DNA of 64,000 bases, taken from assembly GCF_905220705.1 (NCBI RefSeq), contig NZ_CAJNAT010000004.1, positions 310,001 to 374,000 on the forward strand, written 5' to 3'. A model generated the notes under the pieces. That model was not told the origin of the DNA, made no database searches, and saw only the letters and a list, made by a program, of their open reading frames with translations. The translations under genes were made by a program, and so were the position numbers. The stretch is from Paraburkholderia domus. Its GTDB lineage: Bacteria; Pseudomonadota; Gammaproteobacteria; Burkholderiales; Burkholderiaceae. Shown piece by piece: positions 19,080 through 28,179 of this stretch. The first letter of the stretch is position 1, and every line of letters begins with the position of its first letter.

Positions 19080-19376
19080 ATGCCTCATTTTCCGTTATCA
19101 GACGAAGACTGGTCCAAGATTGAACATCTGTTTCCGCCTATTAGTAGCAAGGGCGTCGGACGCCCACGCCGAGACCCGCGCCCTATCATTGAAGCGATCT
19201 TCTGGGTCATGGAGACAGGCGCAAAATGGCACCACCTCCCCAGCCATTACCCACCTGCGCAGACCTGCTACATTAAATGGCGCGAGTGGAAAAAAGCCGG
19301 ATTGATGTCCAAGGTTGCGGACGCGTTGGACACGGTACCTATTAGGGAAGCAACCCGCTGCTCGCCGGATTTTTAA
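19080..19376 (+). mobile_element. IS5-type transposase N-terminal fragment (DUF4096)
   Basis: 98 residues: FPLSDEDWSKIEHLFPPISS, then RPRRDPRPIIEAIFWVMETG and AKWHHLPSHYPPAQTCY. This is the insertion-element DNA-binding N-terminal domain (DUF4096) found in IS5-family orfA products. The DDE catalytic half is absent; the frame ends IREATRCSPDF, unlike the family, and no orfB follows. I see no terminal inverted repeats. It is a dead remnant of an insertion sequence, marking this zone as recombination-prone. Confidence 0.75.
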
Positions 19377-19553
19377 GCCCCCGCTCGGCCGAAAGGGCGG
19401 TGTCGATCAGTCTCGCTTCGTCAACGGTGATTGACTCAAATTAACCGACAAGGTCGATCGACAATTTTGTCTGACCGCCTCAGACTGGCCGGTCTGTGTC
19501 CGCCATCTACATCCGCCTCGCGGGCTTTTTCAATCCGCTGCCCAATCGCTGTT

Positions 19554-19874
19554 TCAGATGGAAGTGACGTCTAGCGAGCACGTTGATCGCAGCCACGCAC
19601 GCAGGAACTCGTACCGGCCGAGAGAGGGCGACAGGGTTTGTAACTCGGCGGAGAGCCTATCGAAAGAGTGGATCAGCTCTTCCGCTGTGGACCGTTTAAA
19701 GCACGCCTGCGCATGCGCATCCGGTAGTGGTGGAGGACTTTCGGCGGCGGGCAACCCCCGACGCCATTGAACAGGAAGGGGATAATCCGGCCCCCACAAG
19801 ACAGAAGCTGATGGGGCGGCAACCGCTCCTGAAGCAGTTATCGCAAAAGCAATGAGTACGCATACTTCTCGCAT
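19554..19874 (-). CDS. Small secreted hypothetical protein (106 aa)
   Basis: A signal peptide (MREVCVLIAFAITASGAVAA/PSAS) precedes a short mature region containing SFDRLSAELQTLSP and three cysteines. GAGG lies upstream of the ATG. The family is not recognised. It may be a periplasmic protein or a remnant; the surrounding sequence is decayed. Confidence 0.45.
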   Translation of the reverse strand: MREVCVLIAFAITASGAVAAPSASVLWGPDYPLPVQWRRGLPAAESPPPLPDAHAQACFKRSTAEELIHSFDRLSAELQTLSPSLGRYEFLRAWLRSTCSLDVTSI

Positions 19875-20782
19875 CGAAGCCTCGTGGTTCTCGCTGCGGC
19901 TAGTTCCTTCGACTTGGCCACGGCATTCCCCTTTGTTCTGGTTTCCAGGACCTGCAAAAAGCGCTTTTCTTCAACCACGGCGCCGCCAACGCGGCAAAGA
20001 CAAGCTTCGTAATTTTGACGCAGTGGCACGGCGTTTCTGAATGGGCCACCGTGCCCCAAATCATAGCCGTGCGGTGAGAGCGTGACTAGCGACGTGTCGA
20101 GATGCTGCGAAGCTTTGGCTTAAGGGTGCTCCCAATGGGTAACGGGTGCCAGGATACTTATCAGAGTCCTCGCGTTGCGCTGCCCCTGATCTCCGACATT
20201 GTTGTTCTTTACACCGCCGGATGCTACCTGCGACAACGGAGGTCCGTGAACGACCGATACTGTTGAAAAAGTCGGTGACGGCCGTTCTTATCCGGCTTTC
20301 ATGGGTCGCTTTACCCTTAGCCGATGCTCGCGAGCGGTTTGTGGGGCGATCTGAGAGGTCGAATTTTTCGCTCGCGATGTTAGCGCGACGCGCTACGACT
20401 TTTTCAACAGAATCGACCCACTGCCGCCGTTCGACCCTGCAAGGGTCCGGCGACGGCTCTCCAAGGTGCAACGGCCGTTCAGTCGGTCACATTGGGTGGC
20501 CATCGGCGCCGAGTCGAACACGGTGTGCTGCGAATGGCCGCCTCCGAAAAAAGTTCGAGACCGTTGTCAATATAAGGCCGTATGGAAACGTGGTGTGGAA
20601 TGTGCGCGGTGACTGAGCTAGTGCCATCGATCAGGACGATGGCGACGAATTTTGAAATCGATGATGGCAATCGCTATCGCGGTTCTGCGTGCGGTATCGC
20701 GCAGAGACCAGCGGTTCCCTACTCTATGCTTAATTGCTTAGTCGGAAGCCTTCAATTGGGGGCTTGAAGTTTGCCGGAGAGG
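19875..20782. other. Gene-poor stretch containing a MITE-like element
   Basis: About 900 bp without a convincing gene. The one structure I can support is the 161-bp inverted-repeat element at 20255-20415, listed separately. The flanks have no recognisable product. Confidence 0.5.
20255..20415. mobile_element. MITE-like or decayed IS element with 20-bp terminal inverted repeats
   Basis: The left end CGATACTGTTGAAAAAGTCG (20255-20274) is the inverse complement of the right end CGACTTTTTCAACAGAATCG (20396-20415) at 19 of 20 positions; the inner 15 bp are perfect. The 121-bp interior has no transposase frame. This layout fits a miniature inverted-repeat element mobilised in trans, or the fused ends of a deleted insertion sequence. 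I could not define a target-site duplication. Confidence 0.6.
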
Positions 20783-21166
20783 ATGGAATTGCCCCGCCCG
20801 GCTGTCGGCAATGAGGGGGTTCCCTTGGAGGTTCGTCGAGGGATGACACAAGAGCGTGCTGCAGATACCGTTGGCGCCGTGCTTGCAGCGGTTGGACAGA
20901 CCAGCGACGCGAGGCGATGTTTGCTGTTTGGGCATCGTAGCGTCGCCGCCTATGTTGGCGTGCTGGGAATTCTCGACGCCAGGATGGCCTATGTAAAGCT
21001 CAGCCCGGAGATTCCGGCTACGCGGATCGCGGCCATCATCATGCAGTCCGGCGCGCCGTTGATGCTGGTCGATCGTCGTAGCGCCGGGGTGCTGGAAGAA
21101 GTGCTGTCTTTGCTCGACTGCCTTCTGCTTGATGAGCGTCCGGATATTTCATACACAAGGACTTAA
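20783..21166 (+). pseudogene. N-terminal fragment of an AMP-binding/adenylation domain
   Basis: About 127 residues. The centre, LLFGHRSVAAYVGVLGILDA followed by RMAYVKLSPEIPATRIAAII and MLVDRRS, is the N-terminal subdomain of amino-acid-adenylating or acyl-CoA-ligase enzymes. The P-loop-like A3 core, the A5-A8 motifs and the C-terminal lid are all missing. The frame ends YTRT* 1 bp before the formyltransferase start, so the two remain translationally coupled. The start is uncertain (ATG 20783 or TTG 20771). The rest of the enzyme was probably removed by a deletion joining it to the next gene. Confidence 0.55.
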
Positions 21167-21167
21167 G

Positions 21168-21860
21168 ATGATCTTTGTGGGCGGCGGCGATCTTCTTACG
21201 CAAGCGGTAAGTTGCGCTCACAAGCTTGGGCTGAATGTTGATGTCGTGTGTTGTCCAGTTGGCGACCCTTCTATACCAAGACTCAAAAAGCTTGATGTTG
21301 CGATATTGGAGGCGGAAAATCCAAATGTTGATCTGCTGCCGATACTGGATGATCTCAAGGGTAATGTGGCTTTTTCAATCAACAACAAATATATCTTGGG
21401 TAATGGATTATTATGTTCAAGTGTTAATTTTTTTAATATTCATAACGGGCTCACTCAAAGATACAGAGGTGCTGCGGAAGTTTGTATTTTTGCGGCGCTT
21501 TGCAAGGGCGAACAACGATATGGCGTCACCTTGCACAGGATTCTGCCGAGCCAGAAAGTTGATTCTGGTCCGGTTATAGCACAACTTGAGTTCGATATTG
21601 CTACTGATGATGTATTTTCAACAGTTCTCACGAAGTCACTCGATGCCTGCCAAAAAATCTTTGAGTTAAATGTTGAAAGTGTGGTGACTGGAACATACAG
21701 AGCAAACGACGTCGAACTTTTCGATTCAGAGTATTCATATAAAAAACTCGCTCAGATCTGCGTTGAAGCTGACGCACTCGGATTTGCCAAAGCAAGTAAA
21801 CTTGGACCTTACGCGGCTTTGTTCCCTAAGTTAAAGGCTTTAGTTGAGTCGTCGCGCTAA
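21168..21860 (+). CDS. Formyltransferase-family protein (Fmt/PurN-like)
   Basis: 230 residues from ATG 21168, with AAGGA upstream. The formyl-transferase core is visible: Asn in FSINNKYIL, His in NFFNIHNGLTQRYRG and Asp in VDSGPVIAQLEFD, the expected Asn-His-Asp catalytic set in order. Such domains move a formyl group from 10-formyl-tetrahydrofolate onto an amine, for example a sugar amine or the first amino acid of a nonribosomal peptide. The gene is much more AT-rich than the rest of the window, indicating foreign origin. It is coupled to an adenylation fragment, which fits a formylating NRPS starter, but that pathway is not otherwise present. Confidence 0.75.
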   Translation: MIFVGGGDLLTQAVSCAHKLGLNVDVVCCPVGDPSIPRLKKLDVAILEAENPNVDLLPILDDLKGNVAFSINNKYILGNGLLCSSVNFFNIHNGLTQRYRGAAEVCIFAALCKGEQRYGVTLHRILPSQKVDSGPVIAQLEFDIATDDVFSTVLTKSLDACQKIFELNVESVVTGTYRANDVELFDSEYSYKKLAQICVEADALGFAKASKLGPYAALFPKLKALVESSR

Positions 21861-22341
21861 GACGCGGCGTGGGGAACGCTCTAGCCAAGGAAGCTATACG
21901 CCTCGTCCAGCTATTGGGGACGCTCGTCATCCAGCATAGGGCTCGACATCATCACGGCGGCTAACGCTCAGTTTTGTTAGATCACGCGCAACAAGACAGA
22001 GGAGCTGAGTGATCGAGTTACTCAGCACAGGTTGGTCCAAGGCAAACCTTGCCCGATTTTTCTCACCCCAACCAGTGGCCGCAAAAGCCCATCCAGCTGA
22101 CGGCAGATCAACGCGGCGAACGTCCACCGTTGGTTGCGGAGCTGCCGCTCAAACACCAGCCCGCGCACGCTTGCGAATGGCGGGAACTGGCCGCGTGCTG
22201 CCTCATGCGAAGGGCATACGCAACCTGAGTCGCGCAAGTCTGTGATCGGCAGCACGCGATCCGATTGAGTCGCTCAGAACTCGTGACCTACTGTCCGCTC
22301 CAGCTGGAGCATAAGACGTTCGCCGACGCCTCATCGGCCCG
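21861..22341. other. Gene-free stretch
   Basis: About 480 bp following the formyltransferase. I see no gene here. It contains copy 2 of the recurring intergenic motif (22244-22269) and otherwise short, unconvincing frames. Confidence 0.5.
22244..22269 (+). repeat. Recurring degenerate intergenic motif, copy 2
   Basis: GATCGGCAGCACGCGATCCG followed by ATTGAG. It matches copy 1 (15497) at most positions. Confidence 0.5.
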
Positions 22342-22530
22342 TCACTCCTTCACAGGACCATTGGAGACGGCGCCTGCAACCTGGGAAAGAGACTCTGTTT
22401 CGACAGGTTCGATGATGGCAGCGAGACCAGTCTCTGATCGCGCATGGCGTTCAAACAAGGCTAGAAGTTGAGGGCGCAGTCCATCGCCGCGTTGGGCTGC
22501 GAGCGCGTGAAACGAGAGAAATGGCAACAT
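22342..22530 (-). CDS. Small hypothetical protein (62 aa) with strong SD
   Basis: The ATG at 22530 has a textbook AAAGGAG site about 7 nt upstream. The product starts MLPFLSFHALAAQRGDG and ends SNGPVKE. It is amphipathic with a Glu-rich end; no family is recognised. It runs divergently from the ester cyclase (385 bp apart). The good initiation signal is the main support for it being real. Confidence 0.5.
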   Translation of the reverse strand: MLPFLSFHALAAQRGDGLRPQLLALFERHARSETGLAAIIEPVETESLSQVAGAVSNGPVKE

Positions 22531-22914
22531 GGTTGAACTCCTTTCAATGAGGGACAGGCGAGCGCTACGTCGATGACGGCATTGGCGCTTCGGGCGCCCG
22601 CAAGATGCACGCGGTTCGAGCGCATCGCCCTTCGTCCGCCGGCCTCGGTTACTGTGCGATCGCATGGACAGGCTATGGCAGCAAGTCGGTATGGGCACCC
22701 CGATTCTTGCTGTCTATTTCACGTCGCTACGCCTCCTGGCTCCGTCGCTTACGAACGACGCGCGCAGTGACCATCGCCACCACAAGACGCGTGTCGGTTT
22801 ATCGAGTATTGCAGCAAGAAACGGGGGGCGGCTGAATGCTGGCGCCAATATTGTGCAGACAGAGGGAAGCCTTTGCGTTTCCCTCTTTCAACCACAGTCA
22901 ATGAGGAATTCACC
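22531..22914. other. Divergent intergenic region
   Basis: About 385 bp between the 62-aa gene and the ester cyclase. It should hold both promoters. I see no further gene and no clear operator. Confidence 0.45.
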
Positions 22915-23364
22915 ATGTCCAGGGAAGATGACAACAAGGCCGTCGTGGGCCGCTGGTTCACCGATTTCTGGGGCAAGACATGCAAGCTCGACATTGTCGA
23001 CGAACTTGCTGCTCCTGACATGCTTCTTCAATACTCGCTGCACGAGGCGCGCCGTGGCCGCGAGGACATCAAGGCATTCATGACCGATTTCCGCCAAGCG
23101 TTTCCGGATCTCAACTTCTGGGGCGCCGCTGATCTCATCGCCGAGGGGGACTATGTAGTCGGCCGTTGGGAGGGTGGAGGCACACATACCGGTCCGGCAT
23201 TCAGCGATTTCCTCATCGGATCGCTGCCGGCCGCGACCGGACGGAAAATGCGCTTCACAGGCACGACCGTGCTACGGCTCAATGGTGGCAAGATCGTCGA
23301 AGAAATCGGGCTGGACGACGGCGTAACGGCGTTGCAACAACTTGGACTCCTCAAGGCGGCGTGA
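22915..23364 (+). CDS. SnoaL-like ester cyclase (NTF2 fold)
   Basis: 149 residues from ATG 22915, which has GAGGA upstream. Features of the SnoaL-like polyketide/ester cyclase family include the helix KAVVGRWFTDFWG, the line ARRGREDIKAFMTDFRQAFP (conserved acid-Phe-Pro region), WEGGGTHTG and the closing VEEIGLDDG. These are small cytoplasmic proteins, mostly of unknown substrate in soil bacteria. An inverted-repeat terminator follows 49 bp after the stop, so it is probably monocistronic. Confidence 0.82.
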   Translation: MSREDDNKAVVGRWFTDFWGKTCKLDIVDELAAPDMLLQYSLHEARRGREDIKAFMTDFRQAFPDLNFWGAADLIAEGDYVVGRWEGGGTHTGPAFSDFLIGSLPAATGRKMRFTGTTVLRLNGGKIVEEIGLDDGVTALQQLGLLKAA

Positions 23365-23412
23365 TCGAAGGTACAGCGCTTCCGCAGTTTTTCAGCAACG
23401 CTGTGCGTATCT

Positions 23413-23455
23413 AACGCCACAGCGGGCCGGGAGCACACCGGCCCGTTGTGGCGTT
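23413..23455 (+). terminator. Rho-independent-like hairpin after the ester cyclase
   Basis: An 18-bp stem (AACGCCACAGCGGGCCGG pairing with CCGGCCCGTTGTGGCGTT, one G-T wobble) around a 7-nt loop, GAGCACA. No long T-run follows, but the stem is very stable. Confidence 0.7.
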
Positions 23456-23532
23456 ATCTGTCCACTGGGCGACCGGCTCAAACCAGTTCGACAGCGGCCG
23501 CTCGGCCGCAGACGATAGGCGACCTGAACTAG

Positions 23533-23829
23533 CCGATCCCGATCCGACGACGAATTTCCGTGGTCGACTCACTTCGGCCATTGGAGGCGCTTACGAGCCG
23601 TTGGCGAGAACGGGTCAGCTATGTCGCAGGCGACGCCAGGGATCGGCTGGGTTTGCGTGCTGTACTGGTGCGTCCTGACGGGTTCGTCGCGTGGGCAAGT
23701 GAAGCCTGTCCTGACGATGAGGAGACTGCCGAGGCCTTGTCGCTATGGTTCGGCGAACCTGAGGATGCGGGTGCATCCGCCTGGTCGATAGCAACATCGG
23801 AAGGGCCGTTGTTCGGGCGGAAGCGTTAA
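23533..23829 (+). pseudogene. C-terminal remnant of a class A FAD aromatic monooxygenase
   Basis: The frame is open from 23533 to a stop at 23829. Its core, RDRLGLRAVLVRPDGFVAWA followed by ALSLWFGEP, is the thioredoxin-like C-terminal end of PheA/TfdB-type FAD-dependent hydroxylases. The FAD-binding and substrate domains (about 450 residues) are absent, so this is a 5'-deleted fragment. GTG 23560 would be a possible but meaningless start. Confidence 0.65.
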
Positions 23830-24006
23830 TCAGCCAGCTTGCGGGTCGATGATCTTCGCACTTCCTTGTTCAACGTTGCCGGAGTGGCGACATGAAGTAT
23901 TATTTCCCCCGCAGCGAAGCGTCGTTTTGACAATGGATGCTTCGCAGCGTTCGACGTTCTCTGGTAGTGAATATGAACCGCGTGTCGAAATAAAGGAGAA
24001 GTGCAA

Positions 24007-24570
24007 ATGGAGGCGATTTCGCCGGCGCGAACCGCGCTTGTCGTCATGCATTATCAGACTGACATTCTCGAGCTCTTTCCATCGGTCGCACCGGCCTTGC
24101 TCGCCAATACGCGCAAGCTATGCGACGCGGCGCGGGCCAAAGGCGTCAGCGTCTATTTCGCCAACCTCCAGTTCAGTCCGGGCTATCCGGAAGTCAGCCC
24201 ATTGAACAAGAATGGGCAGGGAATCAGGCAACTTGGCCTCTTCGTCGACGACCGGATCGCGCCGGAGTTAGGCCAGCGGACCAGTGAACCGGTCATCATC
24301 GCGCATCGCGCCAGCGTGTTCTTCGGCACCGATCTGCAGGCACGACTCTTTGCACAAGGTATCGATTCGCTGATTATGGTCGGCATTGCGTCGACCGGTG
24401 TTGTGCTGTCGTCGGTCGCGTATGCGAGCGACGCGGACTTCCGCTTGTACACGGTCAAGGATTGCTGTTACGACCCGGATCAGGTGGTCCATGAACATCT
24501 GTTCTCCACCGCATTCGAGTCGCGTACCACGGTGCTGTCGCTCGTGGATGCCTTGTCGCTGCTCGCCTAG
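24007..24570 (+). CDS. Isochorismatase-fold hydrolase lacking the usual Cys
   Basis: 187 residues, preceded by AAAGGAG at the right distance for ATG 24007. The isochorismatase-like fold shows in ALVVMHYQTDILELFP (conserved Asp), HRASVFFGTDLQARLF and GIASTGVVLSSVAYASDADF. In canonical cysteine hydrolases the last block contains the nucleophilic Cys; here, as in its subfamily, the position holds Val/Gly. The Cys-Cys later on (KDCCYD) is not the nucleophile. Activity may be altered or absent. It is followed by the convergent nhaA, 70 bp away. Confidence 0.8.
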   Translation: MEAISPARTALVVMHYQTDILELFPSVAPALLANTRKLCDAARAKGVSVYFANLQFSPGYPEVSPLNKNGQGIRQLGLFVDDRIAPELGQRTSEPVIIAHRASVFFGTDLQARLFAQGIDSLIMVGIASTGVVLSSVAYASDADFRLYTVKDCCYDPDQVVHEHLFSTAFESRTTVLSLVDALSLLA

Positions 24571-24640
24571 ACGTTCCACGTTCGCTCCGGAGCAAACGCG
24601 GGCCAGTCGAGTGCGTGCTATTCCGTACCTGAATGAACGG

Positions 24641-25858
24641 CTAGTGAGTCCCGTTCGACGACGAGGTTGTTCCAGATTGATCCCGCACGAACCTGAGAAG
24701 TAGATAGCCCATCGTGCCCGATAGCATCGACCCAACGATCACCCCCAGCCGGACGGGTGTGAAATATTCGGGACCTTCGAAAGCGAGTGAGCCGATGAAC
24801 AGACTCATGGTGAAGCCGACACCACACAGTGCTGCGATGCCAACCAACTGAGGCCAGTTAGCGCCCTCAGGTAGCCTGGCCAAACCGAGCCCAACCAGCG
24901 CGGCGCTTGCCCCGCAAACGCCGACGAGTTTTCCGACGAACAAACCTGCGGCGATGCCAAGCGGCAGCGGCTCTGCCAGTGCCGTGAGTGTCACGCCAGC
25001 GAACGAGACGCCGGCATTGGCAAAAGCAAAGATCGGCAAAACAGCGAAGGCCACCCAGGGGTGGAGTCCATGTTCCAGTTGGTGAAGCGGAGAGTCGCCT
25101 TGCGCGTCCTTCGTCTTCAACGGCACGGCGAAAGCGAGCGCAACGCCTGCGAGCGTTGCGTGAACGCCGGACTTCAGCACGCACACCCACAAGATCACGC
25201 CGACAATAGCGTAAGGTGCAATTCGTGTGATTTTCAGCAGGTTCAAGGCAATCAGCACTGCAATTGCCACGGCCGCGAAAAGTAACATCGGGATGGAAAG
25301 ATCGGCCGTGTAAAACAGCGCGATGATAACGATCGCGCCCAGATCGTCGGCGATCGCCACCGCGGTGAGAAATATTTTCAGCGAAACAGGCACCCGTTTG
25401 CCGAGCAGCGAAAGAATGCCGAGCGCAAATGCAATGTCGGTGGCCGTTGGAATGGCCCAGCCATTCAAGGCCGCGCCATGTCCACGATTGATAAGAAAGT
25501 AGATGAGTGCGGGCACGACCATGCCGCCGACTCCAGCGGCGACAGGCAGCACGACCTGTGCGGGAGTGGAAAGCTCTCCTTCAATGACCTCGCGTTTGAC
25601 CTCCAGTCCGACGAGGAGAAAGAAGATGGCCATCAACCCGTCGTTGATCCACAGCAGCAACGGCTTCGCGACAATTAGTGATCCAAAGCGAACCTCAACG
25701 GGGATCTTCAGCAGATCGTCATACGCGTGTCGAAGCGGGGAGTTGCTGCAGATCAGCGCGAGTACTGCTGCGGCCATGAGCAGCAGTCCGCCCGCCGATT
25801 CCAGTTTGAGGAAGGTGGAGATTCCATCGATCGTCTTGCGAAACGCGTTGTCGATCAC
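24641..25858 (-). CDS. nhaA: NhaA Na+/H+ antiporter
   Basis: 405-residue inner-membrane antiporter exchanging Na+ (Li+) for H+. The signature aspartates are present: ATDIAF (Asp141, equivalent to E. coli D133) and AIADDLGA (Asp171/172, equivalent to D163/D164). About 12 hydrophobic segments; [16 protein letters not shown] is also typical. The start is a GTG at 25858. The gene appears intact. It is transcribed away from the orphan nuoN, with a shared 336-bp upstream region, which is suggestive as both gene families move cations. Confidence 0.95.
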   Translation of the reverse strand: MIDNAFRKTIDGISTFLKLESAGGLLLMAAAVLALICSNSPLRHAYDDLLKIPVEVRFGSLIVAKPLLLWINDGLMAIFFLLVGLEVKREVIEGELSTPAQVVLPVAAGVGGMVVPALIYFLINRGHGAALNGWAIPTATDIAFALGILSLLGKRVPVSLKIFLTAVAIADDLGAIVIIALFYTADLSIPMLLFAAVAIAVLIALNLLKITRIAPYAIVGVILWVCVLKSGVHATLAGVALAFAVPLKTKDAQGDSPLHQLEHGLHPWVAFAVLPIFAFANAGVSFAGVTLTALAEPLPLGIAAGLFVGKLVGVCGASAALVGLGLARLPEGANWPQLVGIAALCGVGFTMSLFIGSLAFEGPEYFTPVRLGVIVGSMLSGTMGYLLLRFVRDQSGTTSSSNGTH

Positions 25859-26194
25859 GATGCCCGTCCGTTGTCAGCGCATGAACTCGTGAAGGTATCT
25901 GGGTCGCCCGGTCAGATTTGGTCGCATGGGGCTGTTCCGCGACTGCCTCTGGAACAACCCAAAACACATGATATTTTTAATGAAATTCGCAGGCTATTGG
26001 ACTTTGGGCCTATATAGGGAGGCATCTCACCGCCCATCACGTATAGCGAAAATCATCGATACCTGACAGCGATGGCTGTGTATCATCAACGCATAGTCGA
26101 CGCTTTCGGCGCGGTCGTCACGCTGCTCTTGTTGTGCCGGGCCACCCACCGCTTTCAACGTGACTCACCCAATCTCGTAAGAGCCATAAAGATC
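25859..26194. other. Divergent promoter region of nhaA and orphan nuoN
   Basis: 336 bp. The nuoN frame is open back to 26072, but the residues it would add do not resemble NuoN. An AT-rich stretch near 25970-26020 may hold promoters. No clear operator is seen. Confidence 0.4.
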
Positions 26195-27664
26195 ATGCAA
26201 GCCGCTCATGTGCTGTTGCCCGACGCGGTGGTCGTGCTCGGGATCGTGATCGCCTCCCGGGTGGGAGACTTCTGCTCCGAGGCAACGAACCGGCGTCTTA
26301 CTTACCTCATCGCGCTCCTGTCGTCGGCCGTGGCGTGTGTGGGGTTCGCGATCCAATCGTTCGACCCGCATCAATACTATTTCTTCTCGCGGATGATCGT
26401 AATCGATTCATTCGCCAGCGTGATGAAGTCGGTCGTGTCGCTTGGCTTCGCTGTGTCGCTCGTCTATTCGCGTAGATATCTCGAAGATCGCGACATGTTC
26501 CGCGACCACGTGTTCCTGCTCGGCATGTTCTCTCTGCTCGGCCAGTTGATCATGATTTCGGGCAACCACTTCCTGATGCTCTACCTCGGTCTCGAACTGA
26601 TGTCACTGTCGCTGTACGCAATGGTCGCATTGCGCCGCGATGTCGCGCAATCGAGCGAAGCGGCGATGAAGTACTACGTGCTTGGCGCACTGGCTACGGG
26701 TTTCCTGCTGTACGGCATCTCGATGCTCTACGGCGCGACGGGCTCGCTCGAACTGAACGAGGTACTGAAGGCGGTGGCTTCAGGCCACATCAACGATGCC
26801 GTGCTGCTGTTTGGCGTGATTTTCATCGTCGCAGGCGTTGCATTCAAGATGGGCGCGGTACCGTTCCATATGTGGGTGCCGGATGTCTACCAGGGCGCGC
26901 CGACCGCAATGACGCTCTTCGTCGGCGGCGGTCCGAAGGTCGCGGCGTTCGCTTGGGGCCTGCGCTTCCTCGTGATGGGGCTGCTGCCGCTCGCAGCCGG
27001 CTGGCAGGGAATGCTCGTGATTCTGGCGGCGCTGTCGATGGTCGTCGGCAACATTACCGGTATCGTCCAGCCTAACGTCAAGCGGATGCTCGCGTACTCG
27101 GCTATTGCGAACATGGGGTTCGTGCTGCTGGGTCTGCTGGCGGGCGTTGTCGACGGCAAGACCGAAGGCGCGGCCAGCGCGTACGGTTCGGCGACGTTCT
27201 ACAGCATTGTGTATCTCGTTACGACGACAGGCACGTTCGGCGTGATCATGCTGCTGGCGCGCCGCGATTTCGAAGCGGATATGCTCGAGGACTTCAAGGG
27301 CCTGAATCAACGCAGCCCGGTGTTCGCGTTCGTGATGATGGTGATGATGTTCTCGCTCGCCGGCATCCCGCCGACGGTCGGCTTCTACGCCAAGCTCGCG
27401 GTGCTCGAAGCCACGATGAACGCCGGCCTGACATGGCTCGCGGTACTGGCCGTGATTACGTCGCTGTTCGGCGCGTTCTACTACCTGCGCATCGTCAAGC
27501 TGATGTACTTCGACGCACCGCAGGACACGACGCCGCTCCCGGCCGGCGCCGGCAACCGTACGCTGCTTGCGCTGAACGGCGTGGCCGTGCTGGCGCTCGG
27601 CATCGTTCCGGGTCCGCTGATGACGGTCTGCCTGCAAGCGATCTCGCATACACTGCCGCGCTGA
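26195..27664 (+). CDS. nuoN: Orphan NADH-quinone oxidoreductase subunit N paralogue
   Basis: 489 residues from ATG 26195 (MQAAHVLLPD, matching the usual Burkholderia NuoN start; an ATG at 26072 would add 41 unrelated residues). The antiporter-like proton-channel core is intact: SGNHFLMLYLGLELMSLSLY, EAAMKYYVLGALATG with its lysine, and AFKMGAVPFHMWVPDVYQG. NuoN is one of three proton-translocating membrane subunits of complex I and normally ends the nuoA-N operon. Here no other nuo gene is present, so this is a second, isolated copy. It may swap into complex I or act alone; neither is shown by sequence. Confidence 0.88.
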   Translation: MQAAHVLLPDAVVVLGIVIASRVGDFCSEATNRRLTYLIALLSSAVACVGFAIQSFDPHQYYFFSRMIVIDSFASVMKSVVSLGFAVSLVYSRRYLEDRDMFRDHVFLLGMFSLLGQLIMISGNHFLMLYLGLELMSLSLYAMVALRRDVAQSSEAAMKYYVLGALATGFLLYGISMLYGATGSLELNEVLKAVASGHINDAVLLFGVIFIVAGVAFKMGAVPFHMWVPDVYQGAPTAMTLFVGGGPKVAAFAWGLRFLVMGLLPLAAGWQGMLVILAALSMVVGNITGIVQPNVKRMLAYSAIANMGFVLLGLLAGVVDGKTEGAASAYGSATFYSIVYLVTTTGTFGVIMLLARRDFEADMLEDFKGLNQRSPVFAFVMMVMMFSLAGIPPTVGFYAKLAVLEATMNAGLTWLAVLAVITSLFGAFYYLRIVKLMYFDAPQDTTPLPAGAGNRTLLALNGVAVLALGIVPGPLMTVCLQAISHTLPR

Positions 27665-28179
27665 TTTCGGTGGCTGGCTGATTCAGCTTCGATATGCGCG
27701 TACCTCGATCGTGCGACGCGTTCCAGAAGCGCACACCGCTGGTAGCGGGAAAGGTCACCGGCGTGCCGCATGTCGCCGACGTCAAATCATGTCGTTCACG
27801 AGAGGGACGTCGCGTGGACGCGCCAGATTCACCGATTCACCGGCTTGTTCAGCACATCCATAGGCGATAGAAGACGGGGAGCAGCGATGTCGCGACAAGT
27901 TTTCTATCATTAGCCAGTGCGCTATGAAAACGTTGCTACCCACGCGGCCGACAAATCGGACCACCGGACGCGGTGTTGGCATGCTTTCATGCCTTTCCTC
28001 AATGCGCACTGCATGCTTCGCCGGTCGGGGCCGCCTGACAAGCGTACGCAAGAGCTGCCGCCCCAACGGGCGATCGCGGCAACTGCCGCTCCTCATTGAA
28101 GAGGAGCTTCGCATGAAATACCCCGAATGCCTGCGACGGAGCAAGTGGCCCGCCCGCCATGCATGGCAAGGGAGTCGAG
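27665..28179. other. Gene-free stretch
   Basis: About 515 bp between nuoN and the next membrane protein. No product, RNA or repeat is supportable. GAAGAGGAG near 28097 is not followed by a long frame in register. Confidence 0.45.

Noticed and set aside
19838..20059. Minus-strand 73-codon frame
   Set aside because: No ribosome-binding site, no family and overlap with the secreted small protein's start.
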